A stretch of DNA of 64,000 bases from Alcaligenaceae bacterium (GTDB taxonomy: Bacteria; Pseudomonadota; Gammaproteobacteria; Burkholderiales; Burkholderiaceae_B), in NCBI GenBank assembly GCA_013416455.1, contig JACCES010000006.1:124001-188000 (forward strand). Reading direction: 5' to 3'. Under the pieces are notes generated by a model. The model made no database searches. It was not told the origin of the DNA and saw only the letters and a list, made by a program, of their open reading frames with translations. Position numbers and translations under genes: made by a program. Positions 22,218 through 31,149 of this stretch are shown here, in pieces. Position 1 is the first letter of the stretch, and each line of letters starts with the position of its first letter.

Positions 22218-22573
22218 GGCTTGCTGGCCTCTTGACGGGGTTGTGACAGCGCGATCTGCGAGAAATGGCGGGCGAGCGCGTCGATCTGCTCGTCGCTCAG
22301 CCCTTTGGTCAAGCGGTCCATGACAGTCGTTCCGGGCGGAGGTGTCTCTGATTTGAACGCTTGCAGCTGCGTGTTGAGAATGGTTTCGGGCCGCCCGGCG
22401 ATGGAAGGGATGCTGCCAGGGGACCGGCCGTCGGTTCCGTGGCAGTTGGCACAGGCGGCGGCCAGAACGGTTACATCGAAAACCGATTGTTCCGCCATTG
22501 CGGGCGCGAGTCCGGGCCCGGCCAGCGCCGACAGCAAGGCGCCGTAGCCTATCACTCTGGTAGCTGTACGCAT
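22214..22573 (-). CDS. Monoheme cytochrome c, partner of sulfide dehydrogenase
   Basis: A 119-residue periplasmic class I cytochrome. Residues 1-27 are a signal peptide (ends APAMA). The heme motif CANCH lies near residue 41, and PSIAGRP and TVMDRLTKGLSDEQI fit the family, with methionine available as axial ligand. It is the first gene of the cluster and probably the electron acceptor of the flavoprotein (FccA/SoxE role). Confidence 0.88.
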   Translation of the reverse strand: MRTATRVIGYGALLSALAGPGLAPAMAEQSVFDVTVLAAACANCHGTDGRSPGSIPSIAGRPETILNTQLQAFKSETPPPGTTVMDRLTKGLSDEQIDALARHFSQIALSQPRQEASKP

Positions 22574-22711
22574 AAGTTCCGTTCTTTGATATCGCAGTTG
22601 AAGTAACGCATGGTAACGATGCTCTTCAGCGAAACGAACGACCTTTTGGCTTGTAACTTATAGCTTCTGGTTATTTGAGAGTGATTTTCCCCGGCGATCG
22701 ACAGGGTAGGG

Positions 22712-22852
22712 CTACGCCGGAAGGTCTTTCGCGGCCCGATAGCGCTCCCGCATGGCGGTCATGATGAGCCGGCGGTCGCTGCCGGTGCTGAACATGGTCA
22801 CGCCGCGGTCCAGCCAGGCCCTGCTTTCCCGTCGCATATTGATGGACTTCAT
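22712..22852 (-). pseudogene. C-terminal remnant of an HpcH/HpaI-type aldolase
   Basis: Only the last 46 residues survive. The segment AWLDRGVTMFSTGSDRRLIM is the typical C-terminal motif of HpcH/HpaI aldolases, class II enzymes that cleave 2-keto-hydroxy acids. The rest of the gene is missing; upstream the frame runs into the acyltransferase gene. The ATG at 22852 overlaps the acyltransferase stop (ATGA), so the stub could still be translated, but it could not be catalytic. It suggests that an acquired segment replaced most of the aldolase. Confidence 0.65.
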
Positions 22853-24090
22853 GACGATTGGAAGGCCACACGCTCCCGGCCGGCGCGGCCGTTTTCGGCG
22901 CCATGGGGAGGGACGGCAAACAGGGCGCGTCCGAAGGAGTCCGACAGTTTGATCGACGGCGTGTCCACGTATCGGAAGAAGAAATGGGAAAGCAGATAGG
23001 TCGCGCCGATCACCGCCACCAGGCAGGCAAGCACTGACCCGGCGGTCCTGCCCATCTCGATGTATATGAACTTGCCCAGCGAGGACAGAATGATGGGATG
23101 CAGCAGATACACGGAAAAAGAAAGCTTGCCCAGCATGAGCACGGGTTTCGTGTTCAGGCAGGCGTTGAGCAGGCCATCCTTTCTGGCGAGCAATACGGCC
23201 ACGATCACCAGCGCCGCGGCCAACCCGGTATATACCACTTGTATGTTGGCCTGTGGCGCCAATTGCCGAAGCGCGGCCGCCAGCGGCTCCAGCCATAGAT
23301 AGGATGCGCTGCCTTCGTAATAGCCGCCCAGATAGCAGCCCGCGACCAGCAGGGCGGCGCTGGCGGCGCGGCTGTAATGTCTGGCCTGCAGTGCCGCAAA
23401 ATCGATCCGGGCCAGAAGGGCGCCCAGAAAAAAATAGGAATACATGTTGACATAGATGCTTCGGGTCTGCAGATACAGGAAGAGCGCGCCGCAGACAGCG
23501 ATGTGCAGCATCCTGTTGCGACCCAGCAGCGCGAAGGCGGCGAAAATGAGCAGCGACCCATAGAACTCGATTTTTATGGTCCACAGCACATAGTTGAAGG
23601 TTTGATCCCCGAACAACATGCTTTTGTACAGCGCCGAGGCCACAGCCGAAGCAAACTGCAAGCCTTGCGCGGGCATGTCCATGAGTTTGGGGGTGGGGCC
23701 TTCGACAATGACGGGGACAAGGCCGAGCGTGACGGCCAGATAACATATCAATACCGATGTCGCGGTGGGAATCCCCAGACGCAAATATCTCTTGGACGCC
23801 GCAATGGCAATGTAATCGGGATTCGAGAATGCCTTCCTGACGCAGCCCAGGGTCAGAACATAGCCGCTCAATATGAAGAAAAGCAATACAGCGAACTGGC
23901 CGCGATAGAAGAACGTAAAAGGCGTATGGAATACGCTCAGGGCCAGTTCGGAAGACGAAGAGAGCCTGGTCCCCGAGTGGATTTCCGCATAGTAGGCCAG
24001 AAAGACATGAGAGAAGATAACGATCAGGGCGGCGATCCCGCGAAGGCTATCCAGCGAATTCAGGTGTCCACGCTTGTTGGTCATAAGCAT
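22849..24090 (-). CDS. Acyltransferase 3 family membrane protein
   Basis: A 413-residue integral membrane acyltransferase of the OafA/YrhL type, with about 10 hydrophobic segments. The N-terminal signature LNSLDSLRGIAALIVIFSHV contains the catalytic histidine. FFILSGYVLTLG and the C-terminal SFSVYLLHP are also typical. Members acetylate surface sugars such as O-antigen or capsule. Codon use is slightly less GC-rich than the neighbours, and the gene sits on an aldolase stub, which fits horizontal acquisition. Confidence 0.87.
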   Translation of the reverse strand: MLMTNKRGHLNSLDSLRGIAALIVIFSHVFLAYYAEIHSGTRLSSSSELALSVFHTPFTFFYRGQFAVLLFFILSGYVLTLGCVRKAFSNPDYIAIAASKRYLRLGIPTATSVLICYLAVTLGLVPVIVEGPTPKLMDMPAQGLQFASAVASALYKSMLFGDQTFNYVLWTIKIEFYGSLLIFAAFALLGRNRMLHIAVCGALFLYLQTRSIYVNMYSYFFLGALLARIDFAALQARHYSRAASAALLVAGCYLGGYYEGSASYLWLEPLAAALRQLAPQANIQVVYTGLAAALVIVAVLLARKDGLLNACLNTKPVLMLGKLSFSVYLLHPIILSSLGKFIYIEMGRTAGSVLACLVAVIGATYLLSHFFFRYVDTPSIKLSDSFGRALFAVPPHGAENGRAGRERVAFQSS

Positions 24091-24279
24091 GAACGCTAAC
24101 AGATTCGACCACTACATTTTTTGAGTTTCAGTGCCAACCCGTGTCCGGTCCGCCAGGCCGGCGGGTGCCCGGCCGGGCAGCGCCAGCCCGGTGATTCGGC
24201 GGTCCCGGGCTAACCCCGATGACGAGCGGGCGAAGGCTTGGCATCCTATAGGCTCTTACTGCACAAGCAGGAGGGACAT

Positions 24280-24495
24280 ATGGCTAATGAGCATTCCCGT
24301 CTGGTGCCTTGTCCGGAAGGATGTACCGTTGTTCTTCGTGAGAGCCGCTGGATCGGCGGCAACAAGCGGCGCGATATCGACATTTATTGTTTCGACGTCG
24401 TCGATGCTGCCGGGAAGGTGGTTTCGTCGCATGAAGTTCACGACGTCACGAGCAGGTCCCCGCCATATGGCCGAACCATTTCACTGTACCAATAG
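24280..24495 (+). CDS. Small hypothetical protein
   Basis: A 71-residue protein starting MANEHSRLVPCPEG, behind a strong AGGAGGG site. It has an alternating beta-like pattern (RRDIDIYCFDVVDAAGKVV). No family recognised. A good terminator follows 23 bases after the stop, so it is likely a single-gene transcript. Confidence 0.55.
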   Translation: MANEHSRLVPCPEGCTVVLRESRWIGGNKRRDIDIYCFDVVDAAGKVVSSHEVHDVTSRSPPYGRTISLYQ

Positions 24496-24515
24496 GCCCC
24501 GGCGAGCTCGCACAA

Positions 24516-24536
24516 CACCGCCTTCGGGCGGTTTTT
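24516..24536 (+). terminator. Rho-independent terminator
   Basis: CCGCC (24518-24522), TTCG tetraloop, GGCGG (24527-24531), then TTTTT. It ends the small gene upstream. Confidence 0.8.
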
Positions 24537-24668
24537 CGTGGGCGCGGCGGCCGGCCCCTTTATTCAGCCGGGGGCCGGCGGTGGCGGTTCGGTTCGGTCA
24601 CGATTTGTTTTCCTCACGCCGGAAGGGCGGGGTTAAGATGAAGGCGTGAAGATTCCCTGGAGTCGGCG

Positions 24669-24989
24669 ATGCCTGCTTATGCTGTGGCGGTGATCCGGGA
24701 AACCCGGTTCAATGACGAAGTGATCGACTATTTGCGCCGCATCGACGAGACGCTGGCGCCGTTTTCGGGCAGATACATAATCCACGGCGGGCCATACCAT
24801 CCACTTGAAGGGGCCTGGGCCGGGGATCTCGTGGTTATCGAATTTCCATCCATCGAGCAAGCGAAGGCCTGGTATCAGTCCGACGCCTATGGGTCCATTC
24901 GCCTATTGCGGGCGAGCAATACAGAAGGCGATGTGCTGTTGGTGGAAGGAGTGGCCCCTGGCCACAAGGGGGCGGATATTCTTGGATGA
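24669..24989 (+). CDS. DUF1330 family protein
   Basis: A 106-residue protein with the DUF1330 pattern: MPAYAVAVIRETRF at the N-terminus, GRYIIHGGPYHPLEG, LVVIEFPSIEQAKAWYQS and a short C-terminal strand. The family has a dimeric alpha-beta barrel (ferredoxin-like) fold with no established general function. A TGGAG lies 7 bases before the ATG. Confidence 0.85.
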   Translation: MPAYAVAVIRETRFNDEVIDYLRRIDETLAPFSGRYIIHGGPYHPLEGAWAGDLVVIEFPSIEQAKAWYQSDAYGSIRLLRASNTEGDVLLVEGVAPGHKGADILG

Positions 24990-25162
24990 TGTCCGGGCAC
25001 TGTAGACATAACGAGAAAACAAGGCAATACGCCCCTGCCGTTTGGTTGCGGGCGGTGTCGGACGCTGGCACGAGGACACAAGATCACACAAGGGGAAACT
25101 TGCTAAGGGGCGCGAAGGTTTGTCACCATGGACCTTACATCAACCCTGAACAAGGAGTTTCC

Positions 25163-25555
25163 ATGAAGCGATCACCCAAAGCCTTTCTGAGTGCGGCCAT
25201 GCTTGCGGCGGGACTTGCCGCCGCGCCGGTGATGGCACAGACCGCGGCGCAGGCGCCAGCTCCTGCCCAGCCCGTCGCACCCGTCGTGCAGCCGACCGAC
25301 GCGCAGCTGCAAAAATTCGTTCAAGCGTCGCAGAAAGTTGCCGCGGTTGCTGAAGAATATCGGCCTAAACTGCATGCATCACCCGACGACGGCGCACGCG
25401 AGCAGGTCATGCGGGAAGCGGATGAAAAAATGATTCAGCTTGTCAGAGCGGATGGTCTGACCGTCGATGAATTTAACGGTATCGGCGCGGCGGTTCAGCA
25501 AGATCCCCAGCTCCGTCAGCGTGCTATTGAGCTGGCCAATGGGGCCGGCGGTTAA
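25163..25555 (+). CDS. Exported DUF4168-type protein
   Basis: A 130-residue protein with a signal peptide (ends APVMAQ), an Ala/Pro/Gln-rich linker and a helical domain (QLQKFVQASQKVAAVAEEY, then FNGIGAAVQQDPQLRQR) characteristic of DUF4168. Function unknown; such proteins are periplasmic or surface-associated. AAGGAG supports the start at 25163; the longer upstream frame is not plausible. Confidence 0.75.
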   Translation: MKRSPKAFLSAAMLAAGLAAAPVMAQTAAQAPAPAQPVAPVVQPTDAQLQKFVQASQKVAAVAEEYRPKLHASPDDGAREQVMREADEKMIQLVRADGLTVDEFNGIGAAVQQDPQLRQRAIELANGAGG

Positions 25556-25885
25556 GCGGGCGCCATCCCCGCGCCCGAACATCACCGGCCATCGCGACGA
25601 GCTTGTGTTCGTCCGGCTTGTGATTATTGATAGGGTGAGCCGGACTCGCCGCTCATGCCGGCGGCCATGGTGATGCATTCCGCCCGGAAATCATCCGGTT
25701 CCATCACTTCGCCCATTTCCCTGCGCGAGTCCGGCGCTCACCATCCGAACCGCTTCTGACGCTATGCGGGAAGGCAGGTTTCCGCTCCCGTCGATGCCTC
25801 CCGATCAGCATCCGCCAGCAGGCAATCGCGATCGTCGGGGTGTCTCTCGGTATTGATCAAGTATATTCTGGACACATGGCAATCA
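25556..25885. other. Gene-free stretch
   Basis: No convincing gene. A 30-codon minus-strand frame at 25624-25716 is preceded by a GGGA and could encode a very small peptide (MGEVMEPDDFRAEC...), but nothing else supports it. The stretch leads into a transposase relic and is probably decayed DNA. Confidence 0.4.
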
Positions 25886-26319
25886 TCAGCCGACTCGTGC
25901 GTGAATGACGGTAACCGTCAGCTCAGGATATCTGCTACGCATAGTGCGCATCTCCTGCGCCGCTGTGTGCGTGCTATTGCCACAGAGCCGAGCAGCGCAG
26001 ATGCGCACCAGAAAGTGTGTGCCCAGTTCTTGAGCGGCGCGGAATAATTCTTAGATATCGCTTTTACGATCGCCGACATGGATACATTGATCCCGACATG
26101 CGAGAAGTCCTATTGATTGCTGCACGTTCTGCAACCAGCGAATACTTTCCTTCTGCTCAATCGTTAACGGGTCGGCTTGATCTTGCGCTTGAGTGCATTG
26201 GCGCCCTTAAATTTATTGCGTGTCCGGAATTTGACGGCAGCCATTCCCAGCGGCAGTCCCTCGGGGGTGCTGCCCATATGCGCAATGCGGCTGTGGTCGG
26301 GTAGAGCGGGCGTGTCATA
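25886..26319 (-). pseudogene. Decayed IS4-type transposase fragment
   Basis: The minus strand encodes recognisable pieces of an IS4/Tn5-like transposase: STPEGLPLGMAAVKF and FKGANALKRKIKPTR in one frame, then IEQKESIRWLQNVQQS and HVGDRKSDI in the next frame. A single-base frameshift lies near 26163-26169. A TAA (26051-26053) replaces the tyrosine of the usual DRESDIYELF motif, and THFLVR follows. No start, no C-terminal part and no inverted repeats were found. The fragment lies 20 bases from the LysR gene and marks the edge of the catabolic island. Confidence 0.8.
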
Positions 26320-26339
26320 GGCGGCTGCTTGATGTGGTT

Positions 26340-27239
26340 TCAGTACAGCTCCCTACCCAAAAGCTCAACGATATAGTCGATAAAGGCCCGCGTTTTAGGT
26401 GCGAGGTAGCGGTTGACTGGGTACACAATGCTCACCGGAGGCCCCGGGCAGGCGTAATCTTCGAGCAGAACCTGTAACTGCCCGCTTTTGAGTGCCTTGT
26501 CGGCCAGGAAGGTGCTGACCATGGCGATGCCCATGCCGGCAATCGTGGCATTCAGCAGCGATTCGGAGTTGTTGACGTTCAATCGCCCCGAGAATGCTTT
26601 ATGGATGATTCGACCATCCTTGTGGAAAGGCCATTCCCGATAGCGCCCGGTATGCATTTGCCGATATGCGATGCAGTGATGGTGTGCCAGATCGTCAGGG
26701 CTGGTCGGCACGCCATGGCGCTCCAGATAGCTCGGGGATGCGCAGACGACAAAGTTCAGCTCGCAGACCTTCCGTGAGATCAGCCGACTGTCCGACAAGT
26801 CTCCAATGTGCAGGGTGGCGTCAATTCCTTCGTAGATCATGTCGACGGTGCGATCGCTCAGTTCCACGTTCACGATGAGGTCTGGATACCGCGCCAGGAA
26901 TTCAGGCAAGGCCGGCATGATGACATGCTGGCCAAAACCGATGGGGAAATGCAGGTGCAGTGTGCCGTGCGGCGATTCCGTGGACTGCCCCAGTTGATTC
27001 TCAGCGCTCTGAATGTCGGCGAGAATCTGCCGGCAATGCGTGTAGAACGCCTGTCCTTCCTCTGTGGGGCCGACCGAGCGCGTCGTGCGTTGCAACAGTC
27101 GGACACCCAGTTCCTTTTCGAGCTTGCTGATCGATTTGCTGACGGCGGATGCGGTGAGTGCGAGCTGTTTCCCTGCCTCTGTAAAGCTGCGTGTTTCGAC
27201 CACTCGGGCGAAGACTCGCAAAGAGTTGAGGTTCTGCAT
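26340..27239 (-). CDS. LysR-family transcriptional regulator
   Basis: A 299-residue regulator with the N-terminal winged helix-turn-helix (SFTEAGKQLALTASAVSKSISKLEKELGVRLL split over residues 18-48) and a periplasmic-binding-like effector domain (about 90-295). It is transcribed divergently from the catabolic genes that start at 27347, with a 107-bp shared intergenic region. It is the probable activator of the island genes in response to the substrate or an intermediate. Confidence 0.93.
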   Translation of the reverse strand: MQNLNSLRVFARVVETRSFTEAGKQLALTASAVSKSISKLEKELGVRLLQRTTRSVGPTEEGQAFYTHCRQILADIQSAENQLGQSTESPHGTLHLHFPIGFGQHVIMPALPEFLARYPDLIVNVELSDRTVDMIYEGIDATLHIGDLSDSRLISRKVCELNFVVCASPSYLERHGVPTSPDDLAHHHCIAYRQMHTGRYREWPFHKDGRIIHKAFSGRLNVNNSESLLNATIAGMGIAMVSTFLADKALKSGQLQVLLEDYACPGPPVSIVYPVNRYLAPKTRAFIDYIVELLGRELY

Positions 27240-27346
27240 TTGATTAATGAATTTAGTTCAATATTATTTTGAATTTTAACTCATTGATGTGTTTAATTGC
27301 CGCTTTTAGACTAGCGGCAAGCATTTGATGAAACAGTGAACTCCTG
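27240..27346. promoter_or_regulatory. Divergent promoter/operator between the LysR gene and lactonase gene
   Basis: The stretch is AT-rich (about 66%) compared with its surroundings. A perfect 6-bp inverted repeat, GCCGCT/AGCGGC, spans 27299-27318 with an 8-base centre. It lies 29 bases before the lactonase start codon. AT-rich half-sites suitable for LysR binding lie further upstream. Inference from position and symmetry. Confidence 0.5.
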
Positions 27347-28165
27347 ATGAGCCATCTTCCAACCTACAAGATCTTTGCGATCCGTTATGCCACGCGTGGG
27401 GGCAAGCGCCACAATCATTTCATTGGTGGAGATCCACACGACGCCCCCATGCCTATGGACTACTTTGTATGGCTTGTCCAGAACGATGAGCGAACGATTG
27501 TGGTGGACACGGGTTTCGGGCCCGAGGTAGCTGAGAAGAGGGGGCGGATACACCTGCTGGATCCCGCTGAAGGGCTTGGGATGCTGGGGGTCGATGTGAA
27601 GACGGTCAAGGACGTTATTGTCACGCATATGCACTACGACCATATCGGAACGTTCGACAGCTTCCCGGTCGCTCAATTCCACTTGCAAGACGACGAGATG
27701 GCCTATGCCACTGGCAGGCACATGCGTCATAGGCAATTCAACCACGGCTATGAAGTCGATGAGGTGGTGGGCATGGTGCGCCTGGTCTACAAGAACCGGG
27801 TCAGCTTCTATCGAGGCGACGCCGAGCTTGCGCCCGGCATCTCGATTCATCGCGTTGGAGGACACACCCACGGCCTGCAATGTGTGCGCATACACACTCA
27901 GCGGGGCTGGATCGTCCTGGCGTCAGACTGCAGCCATTTTTATGAACACGTGGAAACCAACAGGGTGTTTCCAACGATGTTCAACGTCGGTGAGGCGATC
28001 GAAGGCTATGCGACGTTGAGGCGTCTTGCCGATTCCATCGAGCACATTATTCCCGGCCATGACCCCGAGGTCCTGCTGCGTTATTCATCCCCCAGAAAAG
28101 ATCTGGACGGCATTGTCGTACGCCTCGATGAGCCTCCACACGCTCCAAGGCCTGAGCCCGCGTGA
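27347..28165 (+). CDS. Metallo-beta-lactamase-fold hydrolase (AHL-lactonase-like)
   Basis: A 272-residue metallo-beta-lactamase-fold protein. The dinuclear zinc motif HMHYDHIG is intact, with further metal ligands in GGHTHGLQ, ASDCSHFY and IIPGHDPEVL. The layout matches the N-acyl-homoserine-lactone lactonase family (AiiA/AttM), which opens lactone rings. As the first gene of a catabolic operon it more likely opens a lactone intermediate of the pathway than quenches signals. The next gene begins 64 bases later. Confidence 0.85.
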   Translation: MSHLPTYKIFAIRYATRGGKRHNHFIGGDPHDAPMPMDYFVWLVQNDERTIVVDTGFGPEVAEKRGRIHLLDPAEGLGMLGVDVKTVKDVIVTHMHYDHIGTFDSFPVAQFHLQDDEMAYATGRHMRHRQFNHGYEVDEVVGMVRLVYKNRVSFYRGDAELAPGISIHRVGGHTHGLQCVRIHTQRGWIVLASDCSHFYEHVETNRVFPTMFNVGEAIEGYATLRRLADSIEHIIPGHDPEVLLRYSSPRKDLDGIVVRLDEPPHAPRPEPA

Positions 28166-28229
28166 CCGGAAGGTCCCCACACGGACGGCCCTTCTGACCA
28201 TTACCCAACCTCGAATAGGAAACCGTACA

Positions 28230-29633
28230 TTGAGCGCCCCCTTACCGCCTCTTCTGCCTGATGCAACACGTACGCTGGCAGAATTCAGCGCCAACATGCA
28301 TTACGACCAGATTCCTGCGGCCGTCATCGAGAAGATGAAGACCAGCCTTCTGGACAGTATCGGATGTTGTCTCTTTGGTATGACCTTGCCCTGGACAAAA
28401 CATGTCCAGGCCATGATTGAAGCGGAAGAGTGCACGCCTGCTGCATCCTTGTTCGGAACAGGAAGGCGCACTTCGGTGGCCGGCGCCGTATTGGTGAATG
28501 CAACGGCAGGCCACGCATTCGAGCTTGATGACATTCACAAGGAATCGATTGTCCACCCTGGATCGATTGCCCTGCCAGTTGTCGCTGCGCTGAGTGAAAA
28601 GATTGGGAGGGTCGACGGACGGCGATTTCTTACCGCCTTCGTGGCGGGCTATGAAGTCGGAACGCGTGTGGGCAATGCCGCGACGATGAGTCTGTTCTAC
28701 CGGGGATTTCACCCCCAGGGCACGTCGGGTTCATTCGTGGCTGCGGCTGCGGCTGCGAAAATGCTCGGGCTCGACGCCGAGCGCACCTTGCATGCATTGG
28801 GCGTTGTGGGGTCGCAAGCCGGGGGGCTCATGGCTGCTCAGGAAGGCGCCATGGTCAAGCGTTTCCATTCCGGCCGTGCAGCGCAGAGCGGCGTTTATTC
28901 GGCTCTTCTTGCAGAGCGGGGCTTCACCGGCATCACGAATGTGCTTGAAGCCGCCTATGGCGGATATCTATCTACTTATTCGGAGAAGCCCAACGCACAA
29001 CGGCTTCTTGATGGGCTTGGAAGTGAGTGGGAAGCCGGGAAGATTGGCTACAAGCCCTACGCAGCGGTGACCAGCATTCACAGCGCCCTGGACGCGCTTC
29101 TTGCCCTCATGCAAGTCCATGCCCTGACACCGGACGACATAGTCAGTGTACGTGTGGGAACAAGTCATATGACCTATGTACATTGCGCCTGGGAATATAA
29201 GGCGCAAGGCGTGACGGCCGCGCAGATGAATCTCTTCTATAGCTTGGCAGTCGTTGCACATGACGGGGTGGCGTTTGTCGAGCAGTACGACTCCAGCCGC
29301 CTGGCCGACCCTGCTCTTCTGTCATTCATCGACCGGATAGAGGCTTATGCCGACCCGGAAATCGATGCGATGGGGCCTGCTTATCGTCATGCCGCGCGCG
29401 TATCGATCACCATGAAAGATGGGCGGAGCATCGACAAGGAAATATTCAATCGCCGGGGAAGCCCTGAGAATCCGCTCGCTCACGAAGACGTCGTGAAGAA
29501 GTTCCGAGCCGTCACCCAACCCGCGATTCCGGCGGATCGGATTGAAGAAATCATCGAACTCGTCAGAGATGTGGACACGGCAAAGGATGTAAGTCCGCTG
29601 CTGGCTGCGCTGGCACTTCCTTTGAAGTCCTGA
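28230..29633 (+). CDS. MmgE/PrpD family protein (first of a tandem pair)
   Basis: A protein of 467 residues in the MmgE/PrpD family, which includes 2-methylcitrate dehydratase, cis-aconitate decarboxylase and iminodisuccinate epimerase. Typical segments are LLDSIGCCLFG, NATAGHAFELDDIH, GYEVGTRVGNA, GFHPQGTSG and KRFHSGRAAQSG. I place the start at a TTG (28230) with AGGAAA 7 bases upstream; the frame is open to 28026 but overlaps the lactonase gene. It acts on a hydroxy- or unsaturated polycarboxylate; which one is unknown. Confidence 0.85.
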   Translation: MSAPLPPLLPDATRTLAEFSANMHYDQIPAAVIEKMKTSLLDSIGCCLFGMTLPWTKHVQAMIEAEECTPAASLFGTGRRTSVAGAVLVNATAGHAFELDDIHKESIVHPGSIALPVVAALSEKIGRVDGRRFLTAFVAGYEVGTRVGNAATMSLFYRGFHPQGTSGSFVAAAAAAKMLGLDAERTLHALGVVGSQAGGLMAAQEGAMVKRFHSGRAAQSGVYSALLAERGFTGITNVLEAAYGGYLSTYSEKPNAQRLLDGLGSEWEAGKIGYKPYAAVTSIHSALDALLALMQVHALTPDDIVSVRVGTSHMTYVHCAWEYKAQGVTAAQMNLFYSLAVVAHDGVAFVEQYDSSRLADPALLSFIDRIEAYADPEIDAMGPAYRHAARVSITMKDGRSIDKEIFNRRGSPENPLAHEDVVKKFRAVTQPAIPADRIEEIIELVRDVDTAKDVSPLLAALALPLKS

Positions 29634-29665
29634 CCCATACACGTATCAACCTGAAAGAAAGAAAA

Positions 29666-31027
29666 ATGGCATCTCAAACGACTCAGACTTACGCAGAAAT
29701 ATTGGCCGGGCATTTTGCAGGCTTGCAGTACGGTGCATTGAACAATGAGAAGAAGCACGCTTTGAAACGCTTGTTGCTCGACTTCATCGGGGTTGCGGTG
29801 GCAGGCAGTCAGACAGCGTCCGGAAAGGTTGCCCGCGAGTTCTCCAAGAGCCTGAAAGGGGTCGGAGAGTCCACACTGATTGGGGATGGTGCGCGCGTGC
29901 CGGCCATGTACGGTGCGTTCGCCAATGCCATCTCGTCTCATAGTGTGGAGCTTGATGATATCGATGTTCTGGCGCTGTTCCACTTCAGTCCGCCGGTCTA
30001 CGCAGCCGCATTGGCCGTGGCTGAACAATGCGGCGCAAGCGGGCGCGACCTGCTCCTGGCGCTGGCCGCCGGATGCGAAATGATGGAGCGTGCCAGCAAG
30101 GCTGCCAATCCTTCCTTGCGTGACAGGGGCTACCACACAACTCCTGCTTGCGGCATTTTTGGTGCCACGGTCGCATGCGCCAAGCTATGGAATCTTCCGG
30201 CCGAGCAATTTGTCAGCGCGTTGGGGCTGGCCGGTGCGCAGTCCGGCGGGCTGATGGAAATGTATGGCCCTTCGATGCAGAAGCGTTTCAATCCCGGCCC
30301 GGCATCGCGTGGTGGCGTCACTTCTGCCAGCATGGCAAAGCTCGGCTTCACCGGTGCATCGACAATCTTTGAAGGGGAGCGCGGCTTCCTCGCGGCGTTC
30401 ACCGACGCGAATGATCCCACTGAGCTTGCCAAGGATCTGTCCGAACCGTATCAGCTTGATATTGAGTTCAAGCCCTATTCTTGCGCGCGCCCCATCCACA
30501 ATGCGATCGACTGCGCATTGAATATCCGTAAAGCCCACGCCCCGGACCTCACCAAGATCCGCAGCATGACAATCAGGCGGCATCCGTCGTGGGCGCATTA
30601 TCACCAGAATACGAACCCCAAGACTTATCACGAGGCGCAGGTCAGTCTCCCATACTCGGTGGCGGTCGCATTGAACGATGGACAGGCCTTGTTTGCACAG
30701 TATGCCAATGAGCGTCTCACCGACGCGGAGCTTCTGCGATTGAGCAACCTGCTTGAGTTTCAAGTGGACCCGACACTGCCTCGCGGCGTGTCCTGCCTGC
30801 TGACGGTCGCGATGGAGGACGGCACGGAGTTCCAGTCGCAGGTCGATCATCCCAAGGGTTCTATTCAAAATCCCATGAATGACGACGAGCTTCGCACTAA
30901 ATTCGACAGCCTCGTCATTCCTGTTCTGGGATCTGAATGCGCAGAGAAAATCGCGCAAACCGTGTTCGCAATCGAGGACGTTGAAAATGTGGGCGAACTC
31001 ATGCAACTGCTGGATCAAAAGAAATAA
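29666..31027 (+). CDS. MmgE/PrpD family protein (second of a tandem pair)
   Basis: A 453-residue MmgE/PrpD protein with LLLDFIGVAVAGS, NAISSHSVELDDID, GYHTTPACGIFGA and KRFNPGPASRGG. It starts 32 bases after the first MmgE/PrpD gene. The two are clearly paralogous but diverged through most of their length, so they may form a heteromer or catalyse different steps (for example dehydration and isomerisation). The active-site HSVELDD is intact. Confidence 0.88.
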   Translation: MASQTTQTYAEILAGHFAGLQYGALNNEKKHALKRLLLDFIGVAVAGSQTASGKVAREFSKSLKGVGESTLIGDGARVPAMYGAFANAISSHSVELDDIDVLALFHFSPPVYAAALAVAEQCGASGRDLLLALAAGCEMMERASKAANPSLRDRGYHTTPACGIFGATVACAKLWNLPAEQFVSALGLAGAQSGGLMEMYGPSMQKRFNPGPASRGGVTSASMAKLGFTGASTIFEGERGFLAAFTDANDPTELAKDLSEPYQLDIEFKPYSCARPIHNAIDCALNIRKAHAPDLTKIRSMTIRRHPSWAHYHQNTNPKTYHEAQVSLPYSVAVALNDGQALFAQYANERLTDAELLRLSNLLEFQVDPTLPRGVSCLLTVAMEDGTEFQSQVDHPKGSIQNPMNDDELRTKFDSLVIPVLGSECAEKIAQTVFAIEDVENVGELMQLLDQKK

Positions 31028-31149
31028 TTCGCAGCCCGTGAAGAGTCAGGGAAATGTGATTTCAGGTGAAATGGTTTCAGCGAGAAAAACCTGAGATCAC
31101 TCAAGCGAATCAGTGTTTCTGTAATAAAACTATATGACAGGAGACTCAT

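Noticed and set aside
22712-23746. A 344-codon minus-strand frame as one protein
   Set aside because: Only its last 46 residues resemble a known family (aldolase C-terminus). The rest is an alternative frame of the acyltransferase gene, so only the end was reported, as a remnant.
27347-28165. A dedicated quorum-quenching role for the lactonase-like protein
   Set aside because: The family includes signal-degrading lactonases, but the operon context is catabolic, and no homoserine-lactone synthase or receptor gene is nearby.
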